Below, piece by piece: positions 25,431 through 34,679 of a stretch of 64,000 nucleotides of DNA. Made by a program: the position numbers and the translations under genes. Source of the DNA: Streptococcus sp. 1643 (GTDB lineage: Bacteria > Bacillota > Bacilli > Lactobacillales > Streptococcaceae); contig NZ_CP040231.1 of NCBI RefSeq assembly GCF_006228325.1, positions 197,001-261,000 of the forward strand. Direction: 5' to 3'. The stretch's first letter is position 1; each line of letters opens with the position of its first letter. The notes under the pieces are model-generated. The model made no database searches. It worked only from the letters and a program-made list of their open reading frames with translations, and was not told the DNA's origin.

Positions 25431-25443
25431 AATATGGTATAAT
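25387..25443 (+). promoter_or_regulatory. PurR operator (paired PurBoxes) and purR promoter
   Basis: Two PurBox sequences in inverted orientation lie directly before TATAAT (25438-25443). The right box covers the -35 region. This predicts autoregulation of purR, with PRPP as the signal known for the family. Confidence 0.65.
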
Positions 25444-25481
25444 GGATAAAATATCAAAATTAAATGGAATGGTAAATAAAA

Positions 25482-26309
25482 ATGAAATTAAGAAGAAGTG
25501 ATCGGATGGTTGTCATTTCCAACTATTTGATTAATAATCCATACAAACTAACAAGTCTCAACACCTTTGCAGAAAAGTACGAATCTGCTAAATCATCGAT
25601 TTCAGAGGACATCGTGATTATCAAGCGTGCCTTTGAGGAAATCGAAATCGGTCATATTCAGACTGTTACTGGAGCAGGTGGTGGCGTTATCTTTACACCA
25701 TCAATCTCGAGTCATGAAGCCAAAGAAATGATCGCAGATTTGCGTGACAAACTTTCAGAAAGCGACCGTATCTTGCCAGGTGGCTACATCTACCTATCTG
25801 ATTTGCTCAGTACACCTGCTATTTTGAAAAATATTGGGCGCATCATTGCCAAGAGCTTTATGGACCAAAAAATCGATGCCGTTATGACAGTGGCAACAAA
25901 AGGTGTGCCACTCGCAAATGCAGTTGCCAATGTCCTCAATGTTCCATTTGTCATTGTGCGCCGTGACTTGAAAATCACCGAAGGTTCAACGGTTAGCGTC
26001 AACTATGTATCAGGTTCCAGCGGTGACCGCATTGAGAAAATGTTCCTTTCAAAACGTAGCCTCAAGGCAGGCAGTCGTGTCTTGATTGTGGATGACTTCT
26101 TGAAAGGCGGCGGAACTGTCAACGGTATGATTAGTCTTTTGCGTGAGTTCGATTCTGAACTAGCTGGTGTCGCAGTCTTTGCAGACAATGCCCAAGAAGA
26201 ACGTGAAAATCAGTTCGATTACAAGTCACTCTTGAAAGTAACCAATATTGATGTTAAGAACCAATCCATCGATGTTGAGATTGGAAATATCTTTGACGAA
26301 GACAAATAA
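25482..26309 (+). CDS. purR: Purine operon repressor/regulator PurR
   Basis: A protein of 275 residues: a winged helix N-terminus (residues 1-74) followed by a phosphoribosyltransferase-like domain with the PRPP-loop sequence VLIVDDFLKGGGT near residue 205. Gram-positive PurR binds PurBoxes and senses PRPP; in Lactococcus it acts as activator, in Bacillus as repressor. A pair of PurBoxes lies just upstream. The Shine-Dalgarno is weak (GGAATGG), so translation may be modest. Confidence 0.93.
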   Translation: MKLRRSDRMVVISNYLINNPYKLTSLNTFAEKYESAKSSISEDIVIIKRAFEEIEIGHIQTVTGAGGGVIFTPSISSHEAKEMIADLRDKLSESDRILPGGYIYLSDLLSTPAILKNIGRIIAKSFMDQKIDAVMTVATKGVPLANAVANVLNVPFVIVRRDLKITEGSTVSVNYVSGSSGDRIEKMFLSKRSLKAGSRVLIVDDFLKGGGTVNGMISLLREFDSELAGVAVFADNAQEERENQFDYKSLLKVTNIDVKNQSIDVEIGNIFDEDK

Positions 26310-26375
26310 GAGATAGAACTAAAGGTTGGAACGATTGTCCCAGCCTTTCTTTGCAAACAGAATAGAAGGAAGCTT

Positions 26376-27629
26376 ATGAAAACACCATTTATCAGCCGTG
26401 AAGATTTAGAAACAATTGTTGCAGAGTTCCCGACTCCCTTCCACTTGTATGACGAGAAGGGGATTCGTGAAAAAGCAAGAGCCGTCAACAAGGCCTTTTC
26501 CTGGAACAAGGGCTTTAAGGAATATTTTGCAGTCAAGGCGACTCCAACCCCTGCCATCTTGAAAATCCTCCAAGAGGAAGGTTGCGGTGTGGACTGTTCT
26601 AGTTACGTGGAACTTTTAATGAGCCATAAACTGGATTTTCCCGGTTCTGAAATCATGTTCTCTTCTAACAACACGCCTGACAAGGAATATGCCTATGCGC
26701 GTGAGTTAGGTGCGACCATTAACTTGGATGCCTTTGAAGACATTGAACATCTAGAGCGAGCAGCAGGCATTCCAGAAATCATCTCTTGTCGTTACAATCC
26801 TGGTGGCGTTTTTGAGCTAGGAACAGATATCATGGACAATCCTGGAGAAGCCAAGTTTGGGATGACCAAGGACCAGCTTTTTGAAGCCTTTGCGATTTTG
26901 AAGGAAAAAGGAGCTAAGACTTTTGGGATTCACTCTTTCCTAGCATCCAATACTGTCACCCATCTCTACTACCCAGAGTTGGCGCGCCAGCTTTTTGAAT
27001 TAGCCGTTGAAATCAAGGAAAAGTTGGGTATTTCGCTAGATTTCATCAATCTTTCCGGCGGTATTGGTGTCAACTATCGTCCTGAGCAGGAGCCAAATGA
27101 CATTGCTGTGATTGGTGAGGGAGTTCGTAAGGTTTATGAGGAAGTCCTTACGCCAGCAGGTCTTGGTCAGGTTAAAATTTTCACCGAATTGGGCCGCTTT
27201 ATGTTAGCCCCTCACGGAGCTCTCGTCACAAGAGTCACTCATAAGAAAAAAACTTACCGTACCTATCTGGGCGTGGATGCATCAGCAGTCAACCTCATGC
27301 GCCCAGCCATGTATGGAGCTTACCACCATGTCACCAATCTGACCAATCCAGACGGACCAGTTGAGGTGGTAGATGTGGTCGGTTCACTCTGCGAAAACAA
27401 TGATAAATTTGCCGTCAATCGCGAACTGCCTCATACAGAAATCGGTGATTTGCTGATGATTCATGATACAGGTGCACATGGATTCTCCATGGGTTACCAG
27501 TACAATGCCAAACTACGCTCAGCAGAAATTCTCTATACCGAAGAAGGAAAAGCCCGTCAAATCCGCCGTGCAGAGCGCCCTGAGGACTATTTCGCAACCT
27601 TGTATGGTTTTGATTTTGAATCGGATTAG
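26376..27629 (+). CDS. lysA: Diaminopimelate decarboxylase
   Basis: A protein of 417 residues of the alanine-racemase-fold PLP decarboxylases: PLP lysine in YFAVKATPTPAIL near residue 53, HSFLASN, the GGIG phosphate loop and SLCENND near the C-terminus. It makes L-lysine from meso-diaminopimelate; lysine is the cross-bridge residue in streptococcal peptidoglycan. AGAAGGAAGC precedes the ATG. A related carboxynorspermidine decarboxylase is a less likely alternative. Confidence 0.8.
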   Translation: MKTPFISREDLETIVAEFPTPFHLYDEKGIREKARAVNKAFSWNKGFKEYFAVKATPTPAILKILQEEGCGVDCSSYVELLMSHKLDFPGSEIMFSSNNTPDKEYAYARELGATINLDAFEDIEHLERAAGIPEIISCRYNPGGVFELGTDIMDNPGEAKFGMTKDQLFEAFAILKEKGAKTFGIHSFLASNTVTHLYYPELARQLFELAVEIKEKLGISLDFINLSGGIGVNYRPEQEPNDIAVIGEGVRKVYEEVLTPAGLGQVKIFTELGRFMLAPHGALVTRVTHKKKTYRTYLGVDASAVNLMRPAMYGAYHHVTNLTNPDGPVEVVDVVGSLCENNDKFAVNRELPHTEIGDLLMIHDTGAHGFSMGYQYNAKLRSAEILYTEEGKARQIRRAERPEDYFATLYGFDFESD

Positions 27630-27713
27630 TAAAAGAAATTGAAAATGAAAGTGAAAAACAGATTGCTTTCTAAAAAATAGACAAAAAAAACTTGTTTTTC
27701 ACCTTACTCGTGA

Positions 27714-27740
27714 TATAATAAAACTATAAAACGGTTTCAA
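27714..27740 (+). promoter_or_regulatory. pflA promoter with cre-like site
   Basis: TATAAT at 27714-27719. On the minus strand 27740-27726 reads TTGAAACCGTTTTAT, a cre match with one mismatch, lying at the transcription start where CcpA would repress. Confidence 0.5.
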
Positions 27741-27753
27741 GGAAGGTGACGAT

Positions 27754-28548
27754 ATGTCTGAAGAAACAATTGACTATGGACAAGTGACAGGAATGGTGCA
27801 TTCGACAGAGAGTTTTGGGGCGGTAGATGGCCCTGGGATTCGTTTTATTGTCTTTTTGCAGGGCTGTCACATGCGTTGCCAGTACTGTCATAACCCCGAT
27901 ACATGGGCTATGGAGACCAATAAATCACGCGAACGGACAGTAGACGATGTCTTGACAGAAGCTCTTCGCTACCGTGGTTTCTGGGGAGACAAGGGAGGAA
28001 TCACTGTTAGTGGAGGAGAAGCTCTTTTACAGATTGATTTCTTAATTGCCCTCTTCACCAAGGCCAAGGAAAAAGGAATCCACTGTACCTTGGATACCTG
28101 TGCCCTTCCGTTCCGTAATAAACCACGTTATCTCGAAAAGTTTAATAAACTCATGGCAGTGACAGACTTGGTTCTCCTGGATATCAAGGAAATCAACGAA
28201 GAACAGCACAAGATTGTCACAAGTCAAACCAATAAAAACATCTTGGCCTGTGCCCAGTACCTATCAGATATTGGGAAGCCTGTTTGGATTCGCCATGTGC
28301 TGGTTCCAGGATTGACAGACAGAGATGAGGATTTGATCGAACTTGGTAAATTCGTCAAAACCCTTAAAAACGTTGACAAGTTTGAAATCTTGCCTTATCA
28401 CACGATGGGTGAGTTCAAGTGGCGTGAACTTGGAATTCCTTATTCGCTCGAAGGGGTCAAACCTCCAACAGCAGACCGTGTCAAGAATGCCAAGGAATTG
28501 ATGGATACAGAAAGCTACCAAGACTACATGAAACGTGTTCATGGATAA
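27754..28548 (+). CDS. pflA: Pyruvate formate-lyase-activating enzyme
   Basis: A radical SAM enzyme of 264 residues with the CxxxCxxC cluster motif (CHMRCQYCHNPDTW) near residue 38 and GGITVSGGEALLQ near 82. It installs the glycyl radical in pyruvate formate-lyase under anaerobic mixed-acid growth. The pfl gene itself is not in the window. GGAAGGTGA gives a good ribosome site. Confidence 0.95.
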   Translation: MSEETIDYGQVTGMVHSTESFGAVDGPGIRFIVFLQGCHMRCQYCHNPDTWAMETNKSRERTVDDVLTEALRYRGFWGDKGGITVSGGEALLQIDFLIALFTKAKEKGIHCTLDTCALPFRNKPRYLEKFNKLMAVTDLVLLDIKEINEEQHKIVTSQTNKNILACAQYLSDIGKPVWIRHVLVPGLTDRDEDLIELGKFVKTLKNVDKFEILPYHTMGEFKWRELGIPYSLEGVKPPTADRVKNAKELMDTESYQDYMKRVHG

Positions 28549-28552
28549 AAAA

Positions 28553-28579
28553 GAAGCCTGATGGAGACATCGGGCTTTT
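28553..28579 (+). terminator. pflA terminator
   Basis: AAGCCTGATG-gaga-CATCGGGCTT stem followed by TT. Confidence 0.85.
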
Positions 28580-28587
28580 GTGATGCA

Positions 28588-28619
28588 TAAAAAGCCTAGC
28601 CTTTCAGCTAAGCTTTTTT
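28588..28619 (-). terminator. yidC terminator
   Basis: AAAAAGCCTAGC / GCTAAGCTTTTTT stem; T-run on the minus strand directly after the yidC stop. Confidence 0.8.
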
Positions 28620-28620
28620 C

Positions 28621-29559
28621 TTATTTTCTAGAATGTTGTTTACCAGCATTGCGTTTTTTATGTTTCTTATTAGTCATGATCGCAGTTGCTTGGTTTGGAG
28701 TGACATCTTTGCGTCCGCCTCCAGTTAAAAATGAGCTTGCTTTTGGTGGATTTTTGGCAAATTCTTCACGAACTTTTTTGCGAAGTTTTGGACGAACAAC
28801 ATAGTTAACGATGAACTGTTGAAGAATCATCATGAAACCACCGACAACCCAGTAAAGCGTCACACTAGCTGGTGAGAAGAGGGAGAAGACCACAATCATG
28901 AGTGGGCTCATGTAGATCATTTTCTTGAGCTGTTCTCTTTGCATCTCGTCTTCTACGCCATGAAGCGAGAGAATTGATTGGAGATAGTAGAGGACACCAG
29001 CAAAGGCTACGAGGATCATACTTGGTGAACCAAGATCGATACCCAAGAAGGTAGAGCTAGCTACCCCATCAGTGAGCTGGGCTGCAAAGTAGATAGCAGA
29101 GAAGAATGGCATTTGAATGAGGATAGGGAAGCAACCTACACCACCTAACATGCTAATACCGTGTTCTTTCTGAGCAGCAAAGAGAGCTTGTTGAGCCTCA
29201 AGTTTTTCTTCCTGAGTTGTTGCTTCTTTGAGACGTGTTTGGTGTGGTTCAAGCACGTGTTTGAGGGCGTTCATCTTTTCAGAGTGAAGTGTCGCCTTCC
29301 ATGATTGGTAGATACCAAGTGGCAAGATAATCAAGCGCACGATAATGGTTACGATAATGATAGCGACCCCGAAGCCTAGTCCTTTATCAGTAGCGAAGTA
29401 CTTGATAGCTTCTCCCATCGGAGCACCCAAGAAATCCCAAACGGGACCAACTGGCTTACCTGTTGCTTTGTCTACTTGGACACAGCCTGTCAAGACGAGT
29501 AGCATAGCCACTCCCATAGCAGAGAGGGCAAAACGTTTAATAGATTTCAATGTTTTCAT
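28621..29559 (-). CDS. yidC: Membrane protein insertase YidC/OxaA
   Basis: A protein of 312 residues. A lipoprotein signal peptide with lipobox LVLTGC (Cys near 26) precedes five transmembrane segments, with the FPILIQMPFFSAIY region typical of YidC. The C-terminal tail is strongly basic (about 24 residues, Lys/Arg-rich), a mark of the YidC2 type, which binds ribosomes for co-translational insertion. AAGGA abuts the assigned ATG, so the exact start is not certain. acyP lies upstream in the same direction. Confidence 0.92.
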   Translation of the reverse strand: MKTLKSIKRFALSAMGVAMLLVLTGCVQVDKATGKPVGPVWDFLGAPMGEAIKYFATDKGLGFGVAIIIVTIIVRLIILPLGIYQSWKATLHSEKMNALKHVLEPHQTRLKEATTQEEKLEAQQALFAAQKEHGISMLGGVGCFPILIQMPFFSAIYFAAQLTDGVASSTFLGIDLGSPSMILVAFAGVLYYLQSILSLHGVEDEMQREQLKKMIYMSPLMIVVFSLFSPASVTLYWVVGGFMMILQQFIVNYVVRPKLRKKVREEFAKNPPKASSFLTGGGRKDVTPNQATAIMTNKKHKKRNAGKQHSRK

Positions 29560-29627
29560 TCCTTCTTTAAAAATTGTACCTTTCTATTCTACTGTTTTTT
29601 TGTAAAATATACAATAGTTCTGGAGAC

Positions 29628-29906
29628 CTAATTTGCAACTTTGAAGTCTGAATAGGATGAAAAGTTGCTCATCTGCACATCCAGATAGGTGACTTTTGAA
29701 AAGGGCGTTGGGCCTTTACGGATTTCTTGGATAAATTTTGCCATAGTGGCAGAAGACTCTGTTTGAGCGAGAATTTCCACTGTGCCGTCGTCGTTATTCC
29801 ATACACGACCAGTGATGCCACCAATTTCAAGCGCTAGAGTAACAACACCCCAACGAAAACCAACACCCTGTACCCTTCCTTGGGCAATCATTCTAACCTT
29901 TTGCAT
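29628..29906 (-). CDS. acyP: Acylphosphatase
   Basis: A protein of 92 residues. The signature GRVQGVGFRWG (catalytic Arg) near residue 11 and VWNNDDGTVEI (catalytic Asn) near 37 are intact. It hydrolyses acyl phosphates. AAAGGGG precedes the ATG. It is divergent from the SPOUT methyltransferase gene, and the whole intergenic gap is only 33 nt, so the two promoters overlap. Confidence 0.93.
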   Translation of the reverse strand: MQKVRMIAQGRVQGVGFRWGVVTLALEIGGITGRVWNNDDGTVEILAQTESSATMAKFIQEIRKGPTPFSKVTYLDVQMSNFSSYSDFKVAN

Positions 29907-29924
29907 ACTAAACCCCTTTGATTG

Positions 29925-29940
29925 TGTTATAATGTTTCTA
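29925..29940 (+). promoter_or_regulatory. Extended -10 promoter giving a leaderless mRNA
   Basis: TGT then TATAAT (29928-29933); the ATG begins 7 nt after the last T, at the expected transcription start. No Shine-Dalgarno exists. Confidence 0.65.
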
Positions 29941-30680
29941 TGACTATTATAACCTCAAAAGCCAATTCTGTGGTAAAAAATGCCAAGAAATTGCATCAAA
30001 AAAAATATCGAAAGTCTGCCTATTTGATTGAAGGTTGGCACTTATTTGAAGAAGCTGTTCAAGCTGGAGTGAGGATTGAGAAGATTTTTGCTCTGGAAAG
30101 TTACCGAGATCAGTTAGCTGCTTTTCCTCAAACGGTCTGGGTTTCAGAGGATATTTTGCGGGACTTGGCAGATACGCAAACTCCTCAAGGCATTGTTGCA
30201 GTGATTCAAAAAGAAGAAGTGGGACTGCCTGATTTTAGTCAGGGTAAGTTTCTATTTTTAGAAGACGTCCAAGATCCTGGTAATGTGGGTACCATGATTC
30301 GGACTGCGGATGCTGCAGGTTTTACAGGGGTTATTGTCTCAGACAAGTCAGCAGATATCTACAGTCTTAAGACCCTGCGTTCCATGCAAGGAAGTCATTT
30401 TCATTTGCCCATCTATCGGATGTCTCTTGCCACCTTTATAGAAGAGGCAAAGAAGAGCAATTTGCCCATTCTAGCAACGACCTTATCCAAAGAATCCAAG
30501 GACTATCGTGAGCTTTCTCCCTTAGAAAACTTTGCTCTAGTCATGGGAAATGAAGGGCAGGGGATTAGTTCTGTCATGGCTGAGAGTGCTGATCAGCTGG
30601 TTCATATTGGCATGAAAGGCCGAGCAGAAAGTCTCAACGTGGCAGTTGCAGCAGGCATTTTGATGTTTTATTTCAGCTAA
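29940..30680 (+). CDS. TrmH/SpoU family RNA 2'-O-methyltransferase
   Basis: A protein of 246 residues from ATG 29940 (an upstream TTG falls within the promoter). An N-terminal L30e-like substrate-binding region precedes the SPOUT knot with NVGTMIRTADAAGF, LVMGNEGQGIS and ESLNVAVAAGI, motifs 1-3. It methylates a ribose in rRNA or tRNA; the exact target is unknown. The transcript is predicted to be leaderless. Confidence 0.88.
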   Translation: MTIITSKANSVVKNAKKLHQKKYRKSAYLIEGWHLFEEAVQAGVRIEKIFALESYRDQLAAFPQTVWVSEDILRDLADTQTPQGIVAVIQKEEVGLPDFSQGKFLFLEDVQDPGNVGTMIRTADAAGFTGVIVSDKSADIYSLKTLRSMQGSHFHLPIYRMSLATFIEEAKKSNLPILATTLSKESKDYRELSPLENFALVMGNEGQGISSVMAESADQLVHIGMKGRAESLNVAVAAGILMFYFS

Positions 30681-30734
30681 TTTATAAAATCTTTGTTATA
30701 ATCAAGACATATTTATAGAAAAAGGAGAATCAAA

Positions 30735-31418
30735 ATGAATCAATCGATTATTCAAGAACGTTCAGGTCTCAATCAATTTTACGCTAAGGTTTACGCCTTT
30801 GTGGGACTGGGGATTGGTCTATCAGCTCTCGTGTCAGCTTTGATGTTGACAGTCTTCCAAGCTCAATTGACTTACTTTTTAATGCATGGTCGTCTCTGGC
30901 TGATGATTGCAACTTTTGCAGAACTTGCTCTAGTCTTTGTTGCAAGTAGCATGGCTGCAAAAAATAGCCCAGCAGCTCTCCCAGTATTTTTAGTTTATTC
31001 TGTTTTAAATGGATTTACGCTCAGCTTTGTCGTAGCCTTCTATACACCTGGGACCGTCTTATCAGCCTTTGTATCTAGTGCTCTTCTTTTCTTTGTCATG
31101 GCGGCAATCGGAATTTTCACCAAGAAAGATTTGAGTGGAATGGGACGAGCTTTGATGGCGGCACTTGTTGGTCTCATCATAGCCATGGTTGTGAATCTAT
31201 TTTTAGCCAATAGCTTCTTTGACTACATGATTAGTATTGCCATGGTCTTGGTCTTCTCAGGTTTGATTGCTTGGGACAACCAAAAGATTCGCTATGTTTA
31301 TGAGCAGTCACGAGGGCAAGTAGCGACAGGATGGGTCATCTCAATGGCGCTTAGCATCTATCTAGACTTTATCAACCTCTTCCTTAGCATCTTACGAATC
31401 TTTGGTCGAAACGATTAA
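30735..31418 (+). CDS. Bax inhibitor-1 / YccA family membrane protein
   Basis: A protein of 227 residues with seven hydrophobic segments and the family's late Asp-containing sequence AWDNQKIRYVYEQ near residue 178, which in the B. subtilis homologue YetJ belongs to a pH-sensitive calcium leak channel. AAAGGAGAATC precedes the start. It is monocistronic with its own terminator. Confidence 0.9.
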   Translation: MNQSIIQERSGLNQFYAKVYAFVGLGIGLSALVSALMLTVFQAQLTYFLMHGRLWLMIATFAELALVFVASSMAAKNSPAALPVFLVYSVLNGFTLSFVVAFYTPGTVLSAFVSSALLFFVMAAIGIFTKKDLSGMGRALMAALVGLIIAMVVNLFLANSFFDYMISIAMVLVFSGLIAWDNQKIRYVYEQSRGQVATGWVISMALSIYLDFINLFLSILRIFGRND

Positions 31419-31428
31419 TGAATGACAG

Positions 31429-31460
31429 AGTCAGTGTTCAAAAGAGCACTGACTTTTTCT
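31429..31460 (+). terminator. Terminator after the BI-1 gene
   Basis: GTCAGTG / CACTGAC stem followed by TTTTT. Confidence 0.88.
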
Positions 31461-31527
31461 TATTTACTCTTTTCTTTTCTGAAAAATAGGTGTATAATGC
31501 TTTTAACTAATTTTTGAGGAGCTGTTT

Positions 31528-32520
31528 ATGAAGAAAAGTTTTATTCATCAACAAGAAGAAATTTCCTTTGTCAAAAACACTTTTACCCAGTATTTGAAAG
31601 ATAAGTTAGAAGTTGTTGAAGTTCAAGGTCCTATCTTGAGTAAGGTCGGGGATGGGATGCAGGACAACCTGTCAGGTGTCGAAAACCCAGTATCCGTCAA
31701 GGTTTTGCAGATTCCAGATGAAACCTATGAAGTCGTTCACTCACTTGCCAAATGGAAACGCCACACCTTGGCTCGTTTTGGTTTCGGTGAAGGTGAAGGT
31801 CTGTTTGTTCACATGAAAGCCCTTCGTCCGGACGAAGATTCGCTAGATGCGACCCACTCTGTTTATGTAGACCAGTGGGACTGGGAAAAAGTGATTCCAA
31901 ATGGAAAACGAAATATCGCTTATCTTAAAGAAACAGTTGAAAAGATTTACAAGGCTATTCGTCTGACAGAGCTAGCCGTAGAAGCTCGCTACGATATCGA
32001 ATCAATCTTGCCAAAACAAATTACCTTTATCCATACAGAAGAGTTGGTAGAACGTTACCCAGACTTGACACCAAAAGAGCGTGAAAATGCGATTTGTAAA
32101 GAGTTCGGTGCAGTCTTCTTGATTGGTATTGGTGGCGAGTTGCCTGATGGCAAGCCTCATGATGGCCGTGCACCTGACTACGATGACTGGACAACAGAGT
32201 CTGAAAATGGCTACAAGGGGTTGAATGGCGATATTCTGGTTTGGAATGAATCTCTTGGCTGTGCCTTTGAACTTTCGTCGATGGGGATTCGGGTAGATGA
32301 AGATACCCTTCGTCGCCAAGTTGCCCTTACAGGAGACGAAGATCGTCTGGAGTTGGAATGGCACAAGGCCTTGCTTAACGGTCTTTTCCCATTGACAATC
32401 GGTGGAGGGATTGGACAGTCTCGGATGGCCATGTTCCTTCTTCGTAAGAAACACATCGGAGAGGTTCAGACTAGTGTTTGGCCGCAAGAAGTCCGCGACA
32501 CTTATGAAAATATCTTGTAG
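31528..32520 (+). CDS. asnA: Aspartate-ammonia ligase (asparagine synthetase A)
   Basis: A protein of 330 residues, ammonia-dependent, related to class II tRNA synthetases. [24 protein letters not shown] and the C-terminal [14 protein letters not shown] are diagnostic. It makes asparagine from aspartate, opposite to the asparaginase at 4263. TGAGGAGC lies before the ATG, and a TATAAT box is near 31492. Confidence 0.96.
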   Translation: MKKSFIHQQEEISFVKNTFTQYLKDKLEVVEVQGPILSKVGDGMQDNLSGVENPVSVKVLQIPDETYEVVHSLAKWKRHTLARFGFGEGEGLFVHMKALRPDEDSLDATHSVYVDQWDWEKVIPNGKRNIAYLKETVEKIYKAIRLTELAVEARYDIESILPKQITFIHTEELVERYPDLTPKERENAICKEFGAVFLIGIGGELPDGKPHDGRAPDYDDWTTESENGYKGLNGDILVWNESLGCAFELSSMGIRVDEDTLRRQVALTGDEDRLELEWHKALLNGLFPLTIGGGIGQSRMAMFLLRKKHIGEVQTSVWPQEVRDTYENIL

Positions 32521-32525
32521 AAAAT

Positions 32526-32550
32526 CGAACCGTAAGGTTCGGTTTTCTTT
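32526..32550 (+). terminator. asnA terminator
   Basis: CGAACC-gtaa-GGTTCG stem followed by a T-rich run. The rsmD promoter begins directly after it. Confidence 0.85.
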
Positions 32551-32568
32551 CTCTTTTTTCCCATAATT

Positions 32569-32585
32569 TGGTATAATAAACGGTA
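32569..32585 (+). promoter_or_regulatory. rsmD promoter, predicted leaderless
   Basis: TTTGGTATAAT (TATAAT 32572-32577), then seven bases to the ATG at 32585. Confidence 0.65.
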
Positions 32586-33124
32586 TGAAAATCGTATCAG
32601 GAATCTATGGAGGGCGTCCTCTCAAGACGCTAGAAGGCAAGACGACGAGGCCGACATCTGATAAGGTGAGAGGAGCTATCTTTAACATGATAGGTCCCTA
32701 TTTTGAGGGTGGTCGTGTCTTGGATCTCTATGCTGGCAGTGGTGGTTTATCCATTGAGGCAGTCTCGCGTGGGATGTCCCATGCTGTCTTAGTGGAACGG
32801 GATCGAAAGGCGCAAGCTATCATCGCTGAAAACATCCAAATGACCAAGGAAGTTTCCAAATTTCAGCTATTAAAGATGGAGGCTGAACGGGCCTTGGAGC
32901 AAGTTAATGGTCCCTTTGACCTGGTCTTTTTAGACCCTCCCTATGCCAAGGAACAAATCGTTGCAGATATCGAAAAAATGGCAGAAAGAAACCTTTTCTC
33001 CGAAGAGATCATGGTTGTCTGTGAAACCGATAAGTCTGTAGAACTACCAGAAGAAATCGCCTGCTTAGGCATCTGGAAGGAAAAAATATATGGGATTAGT
33101 AAGGTGACGGTCTATGTCAGATAA
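32585..33124 (+). CDS. rsmD: 16S rRNA (guanine966-N2)-methyltransferase RsmD
   Basis: A protein of 179 residues. SAM-binding [14 protein letters not shown] near residue 45 and the catalytic FLDPPYA near 118 are intact. It modifies G966 of 16S rRNA. No Shine-Dalgarno; the -10 box sits 7 nt before the start, implying leaderless translation. It overlaps coaD by 11 nt, the conserved rsmD-coaD pair. Confidence 0.95.
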   Translation: MKIVSGIYGGRPLKTLEGKTTRPTSDKVRGAIFNMIGPYFEGGRVLDLYAGSGGLSIEAVSRGMSHAVLVERDRKAQAIIAENIQMTKEVSKFQLLKMEAERALEQVNGPFDLVFLDPPYAKEQIVADIEKMAERNLFSEEIMVVCETDKSVELPEEIACLGIWKEKIYGISKVTVYVR

Positions 33125-33602
33125 AATTGGATTATTTACAGGTTCATTTGATCCGATGACAAATGGACATCTGGATATCATTGAACGTGCCAGCAAACTC
33201 TTTGATAAGCTCTATGTCGGGGTGTTCTACAATCCCCACAAACAAGGCTTTCTTCCTGTTGAAAACCGTAAACGAGCAGTCAAAAAAGCGGTGGCGCATT
33301 TAGATAATGTAGAGGTGCTGGCTTCTCATGACCAACTAGTCGTCGATGTTGCAAGAAGACTGGGTGCTAAGACCCTTGTCCGTGGCTTGCGAAATACCAC
33401 CGACTTGCAATACGAGTCTAGTTTTGATTACTACAATCATCAACTGGCTCCAGAAATCGAAACCATTTACCTATATAGTCGCCCAGAGCATCTTTATATT
33501 AGCTCTTCAGCCATGAGAGAACTTCTGAAGTTTGGTCAGGAGATTCAGCAATATGTCCCAAACAGTGTTGTGGAGGAATTAGAACATGAAGAAAAAAACT
33601 AG
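33114..33602 (+). CDS. coaD: Phosphopantetheine adenylyltransferase
   Basis: A protein of 162 residues with [15 protein letters not shown] (the HxGH-type nucleotidyltransferase motif as NGHLD) near residue 8 and [10 protein letters not shown] near 124. It catalyses the fourth step of coenzyme A synthesis. It overlaps rsmD and, by 17 nt, the protease gene downstream. Confidence 0.96.
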   Translation: MSDKIGLFTGSFDPMTNGHLDIIERASKLFDKLYVGVFYNPHKQGFLPVENRKRAVKKAVAHLDNVEVLASHDQLVVDVARRLGAKTLVRGLRNTTDLQYESSFDYYNHQLAPEIETIYLYSRPEHLYISSSAMRELLKFGQEIQQYVPNSVVEELEHEEKN

Positions 33603-34623
33603 ATGGCCCTTATATGTCATCCTAGCACTAGTATTGACTTTTTTAGCCTTTGTAGTACCTTTACCTTACTACATAGAAGTTCCAGGTGGAGCGGAAGATA
33701 TTCGTCGCGTTTTGAAAGTCAATGAAACAGAAGACACAGAAGCAGGAGCTTACCAGTTTGTAACAGTCGGCATTCGACATGCAACCCTATCGCATCTTGT
33801 CTATGCTTGGTTAACGCCTTTCACGGATATTAGAAGTGCCAAGGAGACTACGGGTGGCTCTACTGATGCAGAGTTTATGCGGATCAATCAGTTCTACATG
33901 CAAACTTCTCAAAATATGGCCAAATATCAAGGATTGAAGACGGCTGGAAAGGATATCGAACTCAAGTATCTGGGAGTCTATGTCTTGACCGTGACGGACA
34001 ATTCAACTTTTAAGGGCATTCTGAACATTGCAGATACCGTGACGGCTGTTAATGACAAAACATTTGATAGTTCAAAAGACTTGGTCGACTATGTCAACTC
34101 TCAACAATTAGGGGATACGGTCAAGGTAACCTATGAAGAAGACGGAAAAGTCAAGTCTGCAGAAGGTAAAATTATCACTCTCGAAAACGGGAAAAACGGG
34201 ATTGGGATTGGTTTGATTGACCGTACAGAAGTGACCAGTGATGTTCCGATTCGCTTTTCAACAGCTGGTATAGGCGGGCCAAGTGCCGGTCTCATGTTTA
34301 GTCTCGCTATTTACACCCAGATAGCAGATCCAGGACTTCGTAATGGCCGCATCGTTGCGGGAACGGGAACTATTGATCGCGATGGAAATGTTGGCGACAT
34401 CGGTGGAATTGACAAAAAAGTGGTTGCAGCCTCTCGTCAGGGAGCCAACATCTTTTTTGCTCCTGACAATCCAGTCACCGAGGAAGCAAAAAAAGCGGAT
34501 CCCAATGCGAAAAGCAACTATGAAACAGCCCTAGAAGCCGCTAAAACGATCAAAACAGAGATGAAAATCGTTCCGGTTAAGACCTTGCAGGATGCGATTG
34601 ATTACCTTAAAAACAATCCCTAA
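33586..34623 (+). CDS. sepM: PDZ domain-containing Lon-like serine protease (SepM type)
   Basis: A protein of 345 residues: an N-terminal membrane anchor (about 7-28), an extracellular region, a PDZ domain (about 130-205) and a C-terminal Lon-type proteolytic domain. The Ser is in GGPSAGLMF near residue 232 and the Lys in [11 protein letters not shown] near 279, forming a Ser-Lys dyad. The Streptococcus mutans homologue SepM trims the competence peptide CSP at the cell surface. Here it is translationally coupled to coaD. Confidence 0.88.
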   Translation: MKKKTRWPLYVILALVLTFLAFVVPLPYYIEVPGGAEDIRRVLKVNETEDTEAGAYQFVTVGIRHATLSHLVYAWLTPFTDIRSAKETTGGSTDAEFMRINQFYMQTSQNMAKYQGLKTAGKDIELKYLGVYVLTVTDNSTFKGILNIADTVTAVNDKTFDSSKDLVDYVNSQQLGDTVKVTYEEDGKVKSAEGKIITLENGKNGIGIGLIDRTEVTSDVPIRFSTAGIGGPSAGLMFSLAIYTQIADPGLRNGRIVAGTGTIDRDGNVGDIGGIDKKVVAASRQGANIFFAPDNPVTEEAKKADPNAKSNYETALEAAKTIKTEMKIVPVKTLQDAIDYLKNNP

Positions 34624-34664
34624 TTTGTAAAAAAATTGAAAACTAGCGCGCAAGCGGATAAGAT

Positions 34665-34679
34665 GGTATAATAGTCAAA
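34665..34679 (+). promoter_or_regulatory. Promoter of the DUF1146-like gene, predicted leaderless
   Basis: TGGTATAAT (TATAAT 34667-34672); the ATG follows after six bases at 34679. Confidence 0.65.
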
